The notes under the pieces are model-generated. The model worked only from the letters and a program-made list of their open reading frames with translations. It ran no database searches and had not been told where the DNA came from. DNA of 64,000 bases from Pseudomonas sp. 10S4 (GTDB lineage: Bacteria; Pseudomonadota; Gammaproteobacteria; Pseudomonadales; Pseudomonadaceae), in the NCBI RefSeq assembly GCF_034344865.1, contig NZ_CP133774.1:3224001-3288000 (forward strand), written 5' to 3'. Shown here in pieces: positions 53,511 through 62,708 of the stretch. Numbering within the stretch: position 1 is the stretch's first letter; every line of letters starts with the position of its first letter. The position numbers and the translations under genes were made by a program.

Positions 53511-54677
53511 ATGGCTGAGGTTTTGAACTTCGAGCACAACGGCATCACCGTCAATGCCACTGAATCCCCCGAGGCCATGGGTGGCCTGGGCGACAACGTC
53601 ATTGGCCTGGTCGGCACCGCGCCGAAAGCCGATCTGCTGATCCCGCGCAATTCGCCGTTCCGCATCAACAGCTTCACCACTCAGGGGCTGCTCGATCCGA
53701 CCGGCGCCGAGTCGGGCACGCTGTACCAAGCGGTGTACCAGATCCTGAAAGTGGTGAAGGTCCCGGTTTACGTGGTTATCGTCGAAGAGGGCACGACCCC
53801 GGCGGACACCGCGAACAACGTGATCGGCGGCGTCGAGCCGGTGACCGGCCGCAAACTGGGCCTGGCCGCGCTGAGCGGTGTGCCGGAAGACCTGACCATC
53901 ATCGGTGCACCGGGCTTCACCGGCACCAAGGCAGTGGCCAGTGAATTCGCCTCCTTCGGCAAGCGCATCAAGGCGCGCGTTGTGCTCGACGGCAAGGACG
54001 CCGCGGTCGCTGATCAAGTGACGTACAGCAAGGATCTGGGCGGCGATGACCTCGGTTTCGACCGCTGCCTGCTGGTGCACAACATGCCGGCCGTTTACTC
54101 CAAAGCGGCGAAGAAAAACGTGTTCCTGGCGCCGTCGAGCCTGGCCATCGCTGCGCTGGCCAAGGTCAAGCAGTGGGAGAGCCCGGGCAACCAGGTGACC
54201 TACGCCGAGGACGTTTCGCGGGTCGTGGAATACAACATCCTCGACACTTCCACCGAAGGCGATCTGCTCAACCGCTACGGCATCAGCTACTACGCCCGGA
54301 CCGTCCTCGGCGGCTTCTCGCTGTTGGGTAACCGTTCCATCACCGGCAAGTTCATCAGCTACGTCGGCCTGGAAGATGCCATCAGCCGCAAGCTGGTGAA
54401 AGCCGGCCAGAAAGCCATGGCCAAGAACCTGACCAAGTCCTTCATGGATCAGGAGGTCAAGCGCATCAACGACTGGCTGCAAACCCTGGTCGCCGACGAA
54501 ACCATCCCCGGCGGCAGCGTTTACCTGCACCCGGAATTGAACAGTGTCGAGAAGTACAAAAACGGCACCTGGTTCATCGTCATCGACTACGGCCGCTACG
54601 CGCCGAACGAACACATGGTTTACCAACTCAACGCCCGCGATGAAATCATCGAGCAGTTCCTGGAGGATGTTCTCTAA
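53511..54677 (+). CDS. Tailocin contractile sheath protein
   Basis: 388 residues from ATG 53511. IGLVGTAPKADLLIPRNSPF and VYLHPELNSVEKYKNGTWFI are sheath features, with C-terminal QFLEDVL. It contracts to drive the tube through the target envelope. Stop shares an A with the tube ATG. Confidence 0.93.
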   Translation: MAEVLNFEHNGITVNATESPEAMGGLGDNVIGLVGTAPKADLLIPRNSPFRINSFTTQGLLDPTGAESGTLYQAVYQILKVVKVPVYVVIVEEGTTPADTANNVIGGVEPVTGRKLGLAALSGVPEDLTIIGAPGFTGTKAVASEFASFGKRIKARVVLDGKDAAVADQVTYSKDLGGDDLGFDRCLLVHNMPAVYSKAAKKNVFLAPSSLAIAALAKVKQWESPGNQVTYAEDVSRVVEYNILDTSTEGDLLNRYGISYYARTVLGGFSLLGNRSITGKFISYVGLEDAISRKLVKAGQKAMAKNLTKSFMDQEVKRINDWLQTLVADETIPGGSVYLHPELNSVEKYKNGTWFIVIDYGRYAPNEHMVYQLNARDEIIEQFLEDVL

Positions 54678-55183
54678 TGTTTACTAACCGCGTAAGACAG
54701 GCCATCGCGGCCACCCTGCAAGGCTTGCCGTTGTCGGCGACTGTGGAAAGTTTCACACCACCTAAGATCGAGTTCGGAATGGAATCGATGACGGGCGGAC
54801 GCTTTATCGGCGAAGAAATGGCCAAGAACGGCGTCGTGCTCGGGGCCACTTTGGCCCTGCAAGGCATGGGGCCGGAAATCATGCTGGCTTTGGGTGTGAA
54901 ACTGGGTGACGACATTCTGCTGAACGTGCGCGAGGCCGGTCAGGATCAGGACGGCAATACCTGGTTCACTTACCACACCGTCGGCGGCAAGCTGAAGTCC
55001 TTGGCCGAAACGGCGCTGAAGATGGGCGAAAAGCCGATCACCACGCTTGAACTCTCCTGCCGCACCTACAACCGCCTCGAAAACGGCATCCCGGTGATCG
55101 ACATCGACGTGCGCACCCAGAAGTTCATGCTTAATGGCGTCGACATCCTGGGTGATGCCCGCCGCGCGGTGCTGCTGCCATAA
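54677..55183 (+). CDS. Tailocin tube protein
   Basis: 168 residues, starting MFTNRVRQAIAATLQGLPLS. TPPKIEFGMESMTGGRFIGE and ALGVKLGDDILLNVREAGQD fit the P2 FII group. It forms the inner tube. Confidence 0.9.
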   Translation: MFTNRVRQAIAATLQGLPLSATVESFTPPKIEFGMESMTGGRFIGEEMAKNGVVLGATLALQGMGPEIMLALGVKLGDDILLNVREAGQDQDGNTWFTYHTVGGKLKSLAETALKMGEKPITTLELSCRTYNRLENGIPVIDIDVRTQKFMLNGVDILGDARRAVLLP

Positions 55184-55213
55184 GCCCCGCAACATCCACC
55201 AGTTAAACGCGAT

Positions 55214-55309
55214 CCCTGTGGGAGCGGGCTTGCTCGCGAAGAGGCCATCAGCTTCAACATCAATGTTGACTGAATCATCGCTTTCGCGAGCAAGCCCGCT
55301 CCCACAGGG
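55214..55309. repeat. Paired REP element (REPIN)
   Basis: Two 27-bp arms in perfect inverted orientation (55214-55240, 55283-55309), core GGGAGCGGGCTTGCTCGCGA, separated by 42 bp. Typical Pseudomonas REP doublet mobilised by RAYT transposases. It lies between tube and chaperone genes in the tailocin operon. Confidence 0.9.
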
Positions 55310-55390
55310 GAGGCTCACAAGCCTTGAAATCTGCGTTAATCGGTAGGCATTTGCGCAACACCTCCCCACGACCCACCAAGGAATTCATTC

Positions 55391-55972
55391 ATGTCCTGGA
55401 CGCCTCCTGTTCACGTCTTGCTGTCGCCGATCACCGCCGACAACCAGTCGCAGATCGAACAGATTCAGCTTAAACCCTTGTTTTACGCCGCGCAGAAAGA
55501 GGCCCTGGTCCGTGCCGGCGATGATGAGGACGATCAGTTCTTCGAACTGGCGAAATTGGCCACCGGCCTGTCGGTCAAGGAACTCGACCAACTCAAACGC
55601 CCGGACTACGTGAGCATCGCCCAGTACGTGCACGAGATGTCGACCCGTCCGGCTTCGTACTTTCTGGAGCAGGACGAGCAAGGCGACCCATCGGCAGACC
55701 CCGATCAAGTGCAACTGCTGCAACCACTCAACGCAGCGGGCCGCAGCACAACCTCGCTGACCCTGGAAATGCCGGTACTGCGCGCCACCAAAGCGATGAA
55801 GAAACTGAAAACCGCCAAGGAACGCGCCGAGTTCATCACCGCCCATTGCACCGGGCTGATGCTGCCCGATCTGGACCTGCTGACCGTGCCCGACTGGACA
55901 CAGCTTCAGGTACGCATCGACGATTTTTTAAACAAACCGGCGGACTTCTTTCGGAGCGCGACATCGAAGTAA
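55391..55972 (+). CDS. Tailocin tail assembly chaperone (G-like), with -1 frameshift site
   Basis: 193 residues in the zero frame, starting MSWTPPVHVLLSPITADNQS. ELAKLATGLSVKELDQLKRP and the closing IDDFLNKPADFF. GAT TTT TTA AAC contains T-TTT-TTA and T-TTA-AAC heptamers in the slippery frame at 55924-55933. A -1 shift joins the next frame (FKQTGGLLSERDIEVIL to 56094), the standard G/GT design of phage tail chaperones. The short form coats tube subunits; the extended form contacts the tape measure. Confidence 0.88.
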   Translation: MSWTPPVHVLLSPITADNQSQIEQIQLKPLFYAAQKEALVRAGDDEDDQFFELAKLATGLSVKELDQLKRPDYVSIAQYVHEMSTRPASYFLEQDEQGDPSADPDQVQLLQPLNAAGRSTTSLTLEMPVLRATKAMKKLKTAKERAEFITAHCTGLMLPDLDLLTVPDWTQLQVRIDDFLNKPADFFRSATSK

Positions 55973-56094
55973 TCCTCGATGTCGTCCCGCTCATTTACCC
56001 GGTAAGTGAAGCGGAAATTCTGGAATGGGACGCCGGCAAGGCATTACGCCGCTACGACATCGCGATCACTCGCCTTGGCGTGAAACAGGAGTAG
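55931..56094 (+). CDS. Frameshift extension (T domain) of the tail assembly chaperone
   Basis: The -1 frame after TTTAAAC reads KQTGGLLSERDIEVILDVVP and continues to RLGVKQE, about 54 residues with no good start codon of its own. It fills the space up to the tape measure gene, 6 bp away. Coordinates give the extension only; the product is the fusion 55391-56094. Confidence 0.8.
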
Positions 56095-56100
56095 AGCGCG

Positions 56101-58251
56101 ATGGCAGAGAGTGACTATTCGCTGCACGGTGCGGACATCAATCGCATCGAGCTGCCGCAACTCGGCAGCGCATCTGAAACGCCGGGGCTTGTCGGTTTCG
56201 AGGACCCGTTGTCGGGGCTGAACCAGGCACTGACCACGGCCAGCCTCGATATCCGCCTGTTGGTGGTGGAGCAAGGCAAGCTCCGTGAAATCCTGGCGTC
56301 GTTGAACGGAGCACTGTCGTCGCAGCAGTCGTTGCTCAAGGCGAATGCATCGGCGCCGGCACCAGCCAGTGAGGCAAAGTCAAAGCTCAAGGCTGAAGTT
56401 GACCAGCGTGCGCCGCCAGAGGAATTGAAGGCTGCAATGGCGGTGCAGTCGGCCCTCGTCGACCTGAATCAGAAATTGCAGCTGGCCCCTGATCCGCTTC
56501 AGGAGCTGGCCAATGACACCCAGAAGATAGCGGGTGAAAAACGCACCGCCCCCAGCGGCGCAACAGCGGTGCAACTGTTGCAGGTGCAACAGGCGGCGGT
56601 TGATTCTCGGGTCCTCAAGGACGTCCAACCGCAGGACCGAAAGCAGACGCTGACGGATCTCGCACGCGACAGCGCCGTCATGGCCTCGGCGTACAAGATC
56701 GATATCAAGGAAGCCGGCGCGCTCATGACTGGCTGGCGCACTTCGTTGCACCTTGATCGAGCGAAAAGTCTCGACTTGGGCGATGCGGCTAACCGCCTCG
56801 GTGCCACTCTCGATTTGAAAGCGTCAGCGGCAGATATTGGTTCGGTCGTATTGCGCGGCGGCGAGCCAGGTTTGGCCGCCGGCATCGCGCCCGAGCAAGC
56901 GGCGGCCATCGCAGCGGCCCTGCTCAGCGCTTCCTTGGGCAAGGAAGAAGCCGGCGCCTCGTTGAAAAACTTCGGCACTGCGCTCGGCAAGGGTGACAAG
57001 GCCACGCCAGAGCAGCGAGCCGCCTGGACGCAACTTGATATCAAACCGGAAGACCTCTCCAGCAGAATTCGCACGGACGCACCGGGGGCGATCAGCGATG
57101 TGCTGGCGGCCCTGAAGAGCAAGCCGGCCGAGCAACAGACTTCGTTGATCAAGACGCTGTTTGAGGGCGACGAGGGCATCGGCAAATTGCTGAAGTCGCC
57201 CCAGGATCTGAAGACGGCTTTGGCGGTAGCGGCCGACAAGGGTGACGGTAACAAGGGTTCGATGGCGCAAACTGCCGAAGCCCGAGGGAACACCTCGCAA
57301 GGGCGCTGGAATGCGCTGGATGCGAGTTTGACCCGACTTGATACTGCGGTCGAAACCGCAGTGGCGCCATTTACTGACCTCGCGATGCTCAGCGCCGACA
57401 TGGTGGTCAGCGGCGTGAGTTCTGTGGTTGAAACCTTGCCGAAAGTCACGGCTGCATTGACCTTGCTCGGTGTTGCGGCCTCGACTCCGTTGCGCGGGCC
57501 CATCCTGAACAAGCTGGCGTCGGTTGTGTCCACCACCGCCACAGAGCTTTTCAAACCGGACGCTGCCATTCAGCCGCCGGGAGGTGATGAGGGCGGTGCT
57601 CAGGACAAGAAAAAAGCCAACGACGGTACGCAAGAAAAGGGTGGTAACCCGAAACAACCCGGGGCCGCTGAGACCAAATCTCCGCGTCCTACGGTACGTA
57701 ACCGACTGGTCACCAGCATGACGAGGGCCAAGACTTTCACAGGCCGGTTAGGTGGGCCTCTGGCGCTGGCCAATGCGGGTTATAACGGGGTCAAGGCACT
57801 GATGGCCGGCGATTACAAAGCCGCTGCCGGAGCTGTCGGATCGGGCATTGGCGGAGCGGCCGGAGGTTATGCCGGCGCTGCTACCGGCGCGTTGATTGGC
57901 AGCTTCATTCCCGTTCCAGTCCTGGGCACTGCAGTGGGTGCCTTGGTGGGTGGCCTGGTCGGTTCCTACTTCGGCAGCAAGGGCGGTGAAGCGCTGGGTG
58001 AGTCTATTTACACCGGGGCTGATCGCCTCTTGTCACCGGACCAGGTCAGCAAAGACCTGACCAACGCCCAGACGAACAATCAGCAAAACACGGTTAACGC
58101 CAACATCTACATCAACGCCCAGGACTCACCCAATACCACTGAACTGGCCAACCTGGTGGTGCAACACATTTCCAACCAGTTCGGAATGATAACAACGACC
58201 AATCAACTCGCCGTGCGACGTGACACGGCCCTGACCGATGGGGTGGCTTGA
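56101..58251 (+). CDS. Tailocin tape measure protein
   Basis: 716 residues, starting MAESDYSLHGADINRIELPQ. Alternating Ala-rich coiled coils, then a Lys/Asp/Gly linker (about 495-535) and a C-terminal Gly/Ala hydrophobic region (GAATGALIGSFIPVPVLGTA) echoing the prophage tape measure C terminus. Shorter than that of the prophage (965), so the tailocin tube should be shorter. Confidence 0.9.
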   Translation: MAESDYSLHGADINRIELPQLGSASETPGLVGFEDPLSGLNQALTTASLDIRLLVVEQGKLREILASLNGALSSQQSLLKANASAPAPASEAKSKLKAEVDQRAPPEELKAAMAVQSALVDLNQKLQLAPDPLQELANDTQKIAGEKRTAPSGATAVQLLQVQQAAVDSRVLKDVQPQDRKQTLTDLARDSAVMASAYKIDIKEAGALMTGWRTSLHLDRAKSLDLGDAANRLGATLDLKASAADIGSVVLRGGEPGLAAGIAPEQAAAIAAALLSASLGKEEAGASLKNFGTALGKGDKATPEQRAAWTQLDIKPEDLSSRIRTDAPGAISDVLAALKSKPAEQQTSLIKTLFEGDEGIGKLLKSPQDLKTALAVAADKGDGNKGSMAQTAEARGNTSQGRWNALDASLTRLDTAVETAVAPFTDLAMLSADMVVSGVSSVVETLPKVTAALTLLGVAASTPLRGPILNKLASVVSTTATELFKPDAAIQPPGGDEGGAQDKKKANDGTQEKGGNPKQPGAAETKSPRPTVRNRLVTSMTRAKTFTGRLGGPLALANAGYNGVKALMAGDYKAAAGAVGSGIGGAAGGYAGAATGALIGSFIPVPVLGTAVGALVGGLVGSYFGSKGGEALGESIYTGADRLLSPDQVSKDLTNAQTNNQQNTVNANIYINAQDSPNTTELANLVVQHISNQFGMITTTNQLAVRRDTALTDGVA

Positions 58252-58634
58252 TGAGGCAGCAAATGGCACTCGGCACGTTCATTTTTGGCTTGTCGAGCAA
58301 CTTCGCCTACGGCGGTCTGGTGCGCAAGTCGGACGGTGGCTGGGTGAAGGTGGATATTTTGACCAGCAAGCCCAAGTCCAGCCAGACCGGTCAAGGCCTG
58401 CAAACCATGACGATCACAGGCAAGGCGATGTATGCGGTGGCCATGGACCGGCTCGATGAGTTACGCGCCTTACAAGCGCTGCGCGTACCGCTGCCGTTGG
58501 TTGATGGCATTGGTCGCAACTGGGGTTTGTGGCGGGTCGACGATGTGACGGAAACCCAAAGCGATGTGATCGATGACGGCACGGCGATGTTGATCAGTTG
58601 GTCGATTACCTTGGGGGAATACGTCAATGCGTAA
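58251..58634 (+). CDS. Tailocin tail protein U
   Basis: 127 residues from ATG 58251 (TGATG overlap with the tape measure). MALGTFIFGLSSNFAYGGLV and ETQSDVIDDGTAMLISWSIT match gpU without the helical N-terminal extension seen in the prophage. Confidence 0.88.
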   Translation: MRQQMALGTFIFGLSSNFAYGGLVRKSDGGWVKVDILTSKPKSSQTGQGLQTMTITGKAMYAVAMDRLDELRALQALRVPLPLVDGIGRNWGLWRVDDVTETQSDVIDDGTAMLISWSITLGEYVNA

Positions 58635-58839
58635 GGTACGAACCATCACCGGTGACTCGGTGAATCTGTTGCTCTACCGCGAAATCGAGCGTTGTGACGA
58701 CGCGGCCGAAGAGGCGCTGTGGCGCCTCAACCCCACACTGGCCGAGCAAGGCCCGGTACTGCCCGCGGGTGTCTGGGTGGTGTTGCCGGAACTTGAATCC
58801 AGACCCGCAGCGAAAACGCCGGTAATGGCTTGGGATTAA
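58627..58839 (+). CDS. Tailocin tail protein X
   Basis: 70 residues. MRKVRTITGDSVNLLLYREI and GVWVVLPELESRPAAKTPVM: the LysM-like gpX family. Overlaps U by 8 bp. Confidence 0.88.
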   Translation: MRKVRTITGDSVNLLLYREIERCDDAAEEALWRLNPTLAEQGPVLPAGVWVVLPELESRPAAKTPVMAWD

Positions 58840-58848
58840 GGAGGCTAC

Positions 58849-59877
58849 ATGGCAATCGGGTTCACGCCAGCGATAGAAATCTACGGGGCCAATGCGACCC
58901 TGATCAATCAGCGCCTGATCAGTTGGGAGCACATCGATGCCGCCGGGATCGAGTCCGATCAACTGACCCTGGTACTCGATCTGGAAGGCCTTGAAGGGTT
59001 GCCGAGCCTGGGCGGCAAAGTCGGTTTGTGCGTGGGGTATCTGGAATCCGGGCTGGTGGATAAAGGCCAGTTCCTGGTGACCCGACGTACGCCGACGCTG
59101 TTCCCGTTTCGCGTGTCGCTGGTGGCGACCGCCGCACCGTTCAGTGCGGCGGACGAGAGCGGATTCCAGCAGCGTCGCTCGGCCAGTCATGGCCCGACGA
59201 CCCTCGGCGCACTGTTTCGCGAACTGACATCCAAATACGGTTTTTCGCCGAGGGTGGACCCGTCATTGTCACTGAAAAAGATCGTGCATATCGACCAGTC
59301 GAATGAAACCGACATGGGCTTCATCACACGCTTGGCGACCAGGTACGGCGCCATCGCCAAACCCTTTAATGAGCTGTATGTGCTGGCCCTGCCGGGTCAA
59401 CTCAAATCGTTGTCGGGCAAGGTGTTGGCGGACGTGCGACTGTCGGTCACCCGCAACAATCGGCCTGGCGACCATGGGTTTATCACCGCGACCCTTGATG
59501 ACAGCGCCAAGGCCAAGACCCAAGGTTGCAAGATCAACTGGTGGGACGCCGCAGCCGGTTTGCTGCAGGTGGTTGAAACCGGGCTCGCGCCGTTCAAGAC
59601 CGTGCGCCTGAGCTGCCAGAATGCGGAAGAAGCGCAAGCGGTCGGCGAAGGTGAAGTACGCAAAATGGCCCGTGAAAAGCTCAAGGTAAAAATCAGTTGC
59701 CCGGGCAACCCTGACTTCTCGGCTGAAGGCCTTGTTCTCCTGGACGACACCTGGCCGGACTTCATGCGCGGTCGCTGGTCGATCGACAAAGTCACCGCCA
59801 GCGGCGATCGCGCCAACAGCTATCGCTGCATGATCGACGCGACGTGCCTCGACCCTGACGCTGAGGCCTTTGCCTGA
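58849..59877 (+). CDS. Tailocin late control/hub protein D
   Basis: 342 residues, starting MAIGFTPAIEIYGANATLIN. IESDQLTLVLDLEGLEGLPS and DQSNETDMGFITRLATRYGA are gpD features. It completes the baseplate hub and is the last P2-like gene of the first tail cluster. Confidence 0.92.
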   Translation: MAIGFTPAIEIYGANATLINQRLISWEHIDAAGIESDQLTLVLDLEGLEGLPSLGGKVGLCVGYLESGLVDKGQFLVTRRTPTLFPFRVSLVATAAPFSAADESGFQQRRSASHGPTTLGALFRELTSKYGFSPRVDPSLSLKKIVHIDQSNETDMGFITRLATRYGAIAKPFNELYVLALPGQLKSLSGKVLADVRLSVTRNNRPGDHGFITATLDDSAKAKTQGCKINWWDAAAGLLQVVETGLAPFKTVRLSCQNAEEAQAVGEGEVRKMAREKLKVKISCPGNPDFSAEGLVLLDDTWPDFMRGRWSIDKVTASGDRANSYRCMIDATCLDPDAEAFA

Positions 59878-59903
59878 TCCGGATGAGAGCCAACACGCAG
59901 ACC

Positions 59904-60000
59904 CCCTGTGAGAGCGGGTCTGCTCGCGAAGACGGCTGCACATTCAACATCACAGTCGACTGACCCACCGCTTTCGCGAGCAAGCTCAGCTCCTACACGA
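59904..60000. repeat. Second paired REP element (REPIN), slightly diverged
   Basis: Left arm 59904-59930 and right arm from 59973, inverted, with the same CTGCTCGCGAA / TTCGCGAGCA ends as the element at 55214 but several mismatches in the stems. It marks the border between the P2-like and the Mu-like tail clusters. Confidence 0.85.
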
Positions 60001-60033
60001 GCAGTGCCTTCCATAAAACTCTGGAGCACCTCC

Positions 60034-60618
60034 ATGAAGATCACTCCGATCCTCACGCAGTTGCGTGAGCAATGCCCAACCCTGGCCAATCGAATCGCCG
60101 CCGGCATCGACCTCGCCACTTTGCAAACCAACACCCCGCTCACCACCCCCTGCGCCTACGTCGTCCCCATCAGCGATGTGGCGAGCAAAAGCCTGGCGCA
60201 AAACCTGGCCCTGCAGCCGATCCGCGACCGCTTCGAAGTGACCCTGGTGCTCGACACCACCGACGCTACAAAAGCGCTGGATCTGTTGCACGACCTGCGT
60301 GCCGAACTGTGGCGCGCACTGGTGGGTTTCAAGCCTGGTGCGGGCTACGACGCCATCGAATACGAAAGCGGCGAACTGCTTTCCATCAGCAGCAGCCGCG
60401 CGTTGTACCGCTTGCGCTTTTTCACCGAATTTCAGCTTGGCCGCAATCTGCCGGGGCAGCCCGCAGAGAGTTGGCACGAGCGTGAACTGGACGGTTTGTC
60501 GTCCTTTACCGGGGTCACCGTGCGGGTCGATGCGATCGATCCGGCCGACCCCAATCTGAAACGCCCAGGGCCCGACGGGCGCCTGGAACTGACTTTCTCT
60601 GGAGATGTAACCCCATGA
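60034..60618 (+). CDS. Mu-like tail protein gp37
   Basis: 194 residues from ATG 60034 with CTGGAG upstream. MKITPILTQLREQCPTLANR, FEVTLVLDTTDATKALDLLH and SRALYRLRFFTEFQLGRNLP. Mu gp37-like, tail terminator class. It begins the second tail cluster. Confidence 0.75.
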   Translation: MKITPILTQLREQCPTLANRIAAGIDLATLQTNTPLTTPCAYVVPISDVASKSLAQNLALQPIRDRFEVTLVLDTTDATKALDLLHDLRAELWRALVGFKPGAGYDAIEYESGELLSISSSRALYRLRFFTEFQLGRNLPGQPAESWHERELDGLSSFTGVTVRVDAIDPADPNLKRPGPDGRLELTFSGDVTP

Positions 60619-60797
60619 GCGAACGCATCACCGTGCTGCCGGCCCCAGGCCGTGTCGTGCCGGACCCGGAAGCGGGCGATCTGTTGCCCCTCGAGGGCCG
60701 TGAAGTGCCGGACAACGCCTGGTGGCGTCGACGTTTGGCCGATGGCGATATCACTACCAAAGCCGTGAAAGCGGCAAAACCACAGGGAGCCAAATAA
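60615..60797 (+). CDS. Mu-like gp38 (DUF2635) protein
   Basis: 60 residues, starting MSERITVLPAPGRVVPDPEA, with LEGREVPDNAWWRRRLADGD: the DUF2635 pattern placed before Mu-type sheath genes. Overlaps both neighbours. Confidence 0.85.
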   Translation: MSERITVLPAPGRVVPDPEAGDLLPLEGREVPDNAWWRRRLADGDITTKAVKAAKPQGAK

Positions 60798-62293
60798 TGG
60801 CGATCGGATTCAGCAACATCCCCGCGGACATTCGTGTTCCGCTGTTCTACGCCGAGATGGACAATTCGGCAGCCAATAGCGCGTCGTCGGCCATGCGTCG
60901 TTTGATCGTCGCTCAGGTCAACGACAACATCGCACCGGCCGATGTCGGCAAACTGGTGCTGGTGTCCAGCGTCGCGCTGGCCAAAAGCATTGGCGGCCAA
61001 GGTTCGATGCTGGCCTCGATGTACGAAACCTGGCGCAAGACTGACCCTATCGGCGAGATCTGGTGCCTGCCGCTGCACAACACCACCGGCAGCATTGCCA
61101 AAGGTGTGGTGACCCTGACCGGCGCAGCGACTCAAAGCGGTGTGCTCAACCTGTACGTCGGCGGCGTTCGCGTTCAAGCGGCCATCGTCAGCGGTTTCAC
61201 TGCGGCTCAAGCGGCCACCGCGCTGGCGCTGAAAATCAATGCGTCGGCCGACCTGCCGGTGTCCGCTGTTGCGGTCGAAGGCGTCGTGACCCTGAGCGCC
61301 AAATGGACCGGCGACAGCGGCAACGACATCAGCCTGCAATTCAATCGCCTGGGTAAGAGCAATGGCGAAGAAACCCCGGTCGGCCTGACCTCCGCCGTCA
61401 CTGCCATGACCGGCGGCGTCGGTGTGCCGGATCAAGTGGATGCCGTGGCAGCGCTGGGCGATGAGCCGTTCGAGTTCATCTGCATGCCGTTCTCGGACCT
61501 CTCGACCCTCAACACCTGGCAAGCCGTCATGGATGACAGCACCGGTCGTTGGTCCTGGGCCAAGCAATTGTTCGGTCACGTCTACAGCGCCAAGCGCGGC
61601 ACCATCGGTACCTTGGTTGCTGCAGGCCAGGTGCGCAACGATCAGCACATGACCATTCAGGCGCTGGAGCCGGGCGTTCCACAACCGTTCTGGGTTCAGG
61701 CTGCGGCACTGGCTGCACGCACTTCAGTGTTCATCTCCGCCGACGCCAGCCGTCCGACGCAAAGCGGCAGCCTGCCAGGTCTCGACCCGGCGCCGGCCAG
61801 CGAACGTTTCACCCTGACCGAGCGTCAGTCGCTGCTCAACTACGGCATCGCCACCGCGTACTACGAAGGTGGCTACGTGCGCATTCAGCGCTCGATCACC
61901 ACCTATCAGAAGAACGCTTACGGCCAAGCCGACAACTCCTATCTGGATAGCGAAACCATGCACCAGTCGGCGTTTATCGTACGTCGCCTGCAAAGCGTGA
62001 TCACCAGCAAATACGGTCGCCACAAACTGGCTTCCGACGGCACCCGTTTCGGCGCCGGCCAGCCCATCGTCACCCCGAGCACCATTCGCGGTGAACTGAT
62101 TGCCCAGTACGCCAAGCTCGAACTGGAAGGCCACGTGGAAAACGCCGAGCTGTTCGCCGAGCACCTGATTGTCGAGCGCGACGTGCAGGACCCGAGCCGG
62201 GTCAACGTGCTGTTCCCGCCGGATTACATCAACGGTCTGCGCGTGTTCGCACTGCTCAACCAATTCCGCCTGCAGTACGACGACGCCGCTTAA
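60797..62293 (+). CDS. Mu-like contractile sheath protein (gpL)
   Basis: 498 residues from ATG 60797. MAIGFSNIPADIRVPLFYAE, VLVSSVALAKSIGGQGSMLA and the closing VLFPPDYINGLRVFALLNQF identify Mu gpL. Larger than the P2-type sheath, and distinct from it. Confidence 0.95.
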   Translation: MAIGFSNIPADIRVPLFYAEMDNSAANSASSAMRRLIVAQVNDNIAPADVGKLVLVSSVALAKSIGGQGSMLASMYETWRKTDPIGEIWCLPLHNTTGSIAKGVVTLTGAATQSGVLNLYVGGVRVQAAIVSGFTAAQAATALALKINASADLPVSAVAVEGVVTLSAKWTGDSGNDISLQFNRLGKSNGEETPVGLTSAVTAMTGGVGVPDQVDAVAALGDEPFEFICMPFSDLSTLNTWQAVMDDSTGRWSWAKQLFGHVYSAKRGTIGTLVAAGQVRNDQHMTIQALEPGVPQPFWVQAAALAARTSVFISADASRPTQSGSLPGLDPAPASERFTLTERQSLLNYGIATAYYEGGYVRIQRSITTYQKNAYGQADNSYLDSETMHQSAFIVRRLQSVITSKYGRHKLASDGTRFGAGQPIVTPSTIRGELIAQYAKLELEGHVENAELFAEHLIVERDVQDPSRVNVLFPPDYINGLRVFALLNQFRLQYDDAA

Positions 62294-62318
62294 TAACCGC
62301 GTTTGAGTATGTGATTTC

Positions 62319-62343
62319 AGCCCACCCCGTGTGGGCTTTTTAT
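62319..62343 (+). terminator. Intrinsic terminator between sheath and tube genes
   Basis: AGCCCAC, CCCGT, GTGGGCT, then T5, and afterwards GAAGGGAG for the tube gene. Confidence 0.75.
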
Positions 62344-62360
62344 TTGAAGGGAGAAACACC

Positions 62361-62708
62361 ATGGGTCAACTGATTGCGGGCACCTGCTACGTCAAAGTGG
62401 ACGGCGCTCAACTGACCATCAATGGCGGCTGCGAAGCCCCACTGATGTCCACCAAACGCGAAACCGTCGTACCGGGTTTCTACAAGGAAACCGACGTCGC
62501 ACCGTCGTTCAAAGTGACGGCGCTGCACACCGCGGACTTCCCGCTCAAGCAACTGATTGCTGGCACCGACATGACCGTCACCTGCGAATTCAGCAACGGC
62601 AAAGTCTACGTACTGGCTGGCGCCTATCTGATCGAAGAGCCGGTTTCCAAAGGCGATGACGCCACCATCGAACTGAAGTTCGAAGGCATCAAGGGGACCT
62701 GGCAATGA
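62361..62708 (+). CDS. Mu-like tail tube protein (gpM)
   Basis: 115 residues, starting MGQLIAGTCYVKVDGAQLTI. VPGFYKETDVAPSFKVTALH and LIAGTDMTVTCEFSNGKVYV match Mu gpM tube proteins. It overlaps the chaperone gene by 4 bp. Confidence 0.93.
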   Translation: MGQLIAGTCYVKVDGAQLTINGGCEAPLMSTKRETVVPGFYKETDVAPSFKVTALHTADFPLKQLIAGTDMTVTCEFSNGKVYVLAGAYLIEEPVSKGDDATIELKFEGIKGTWQ

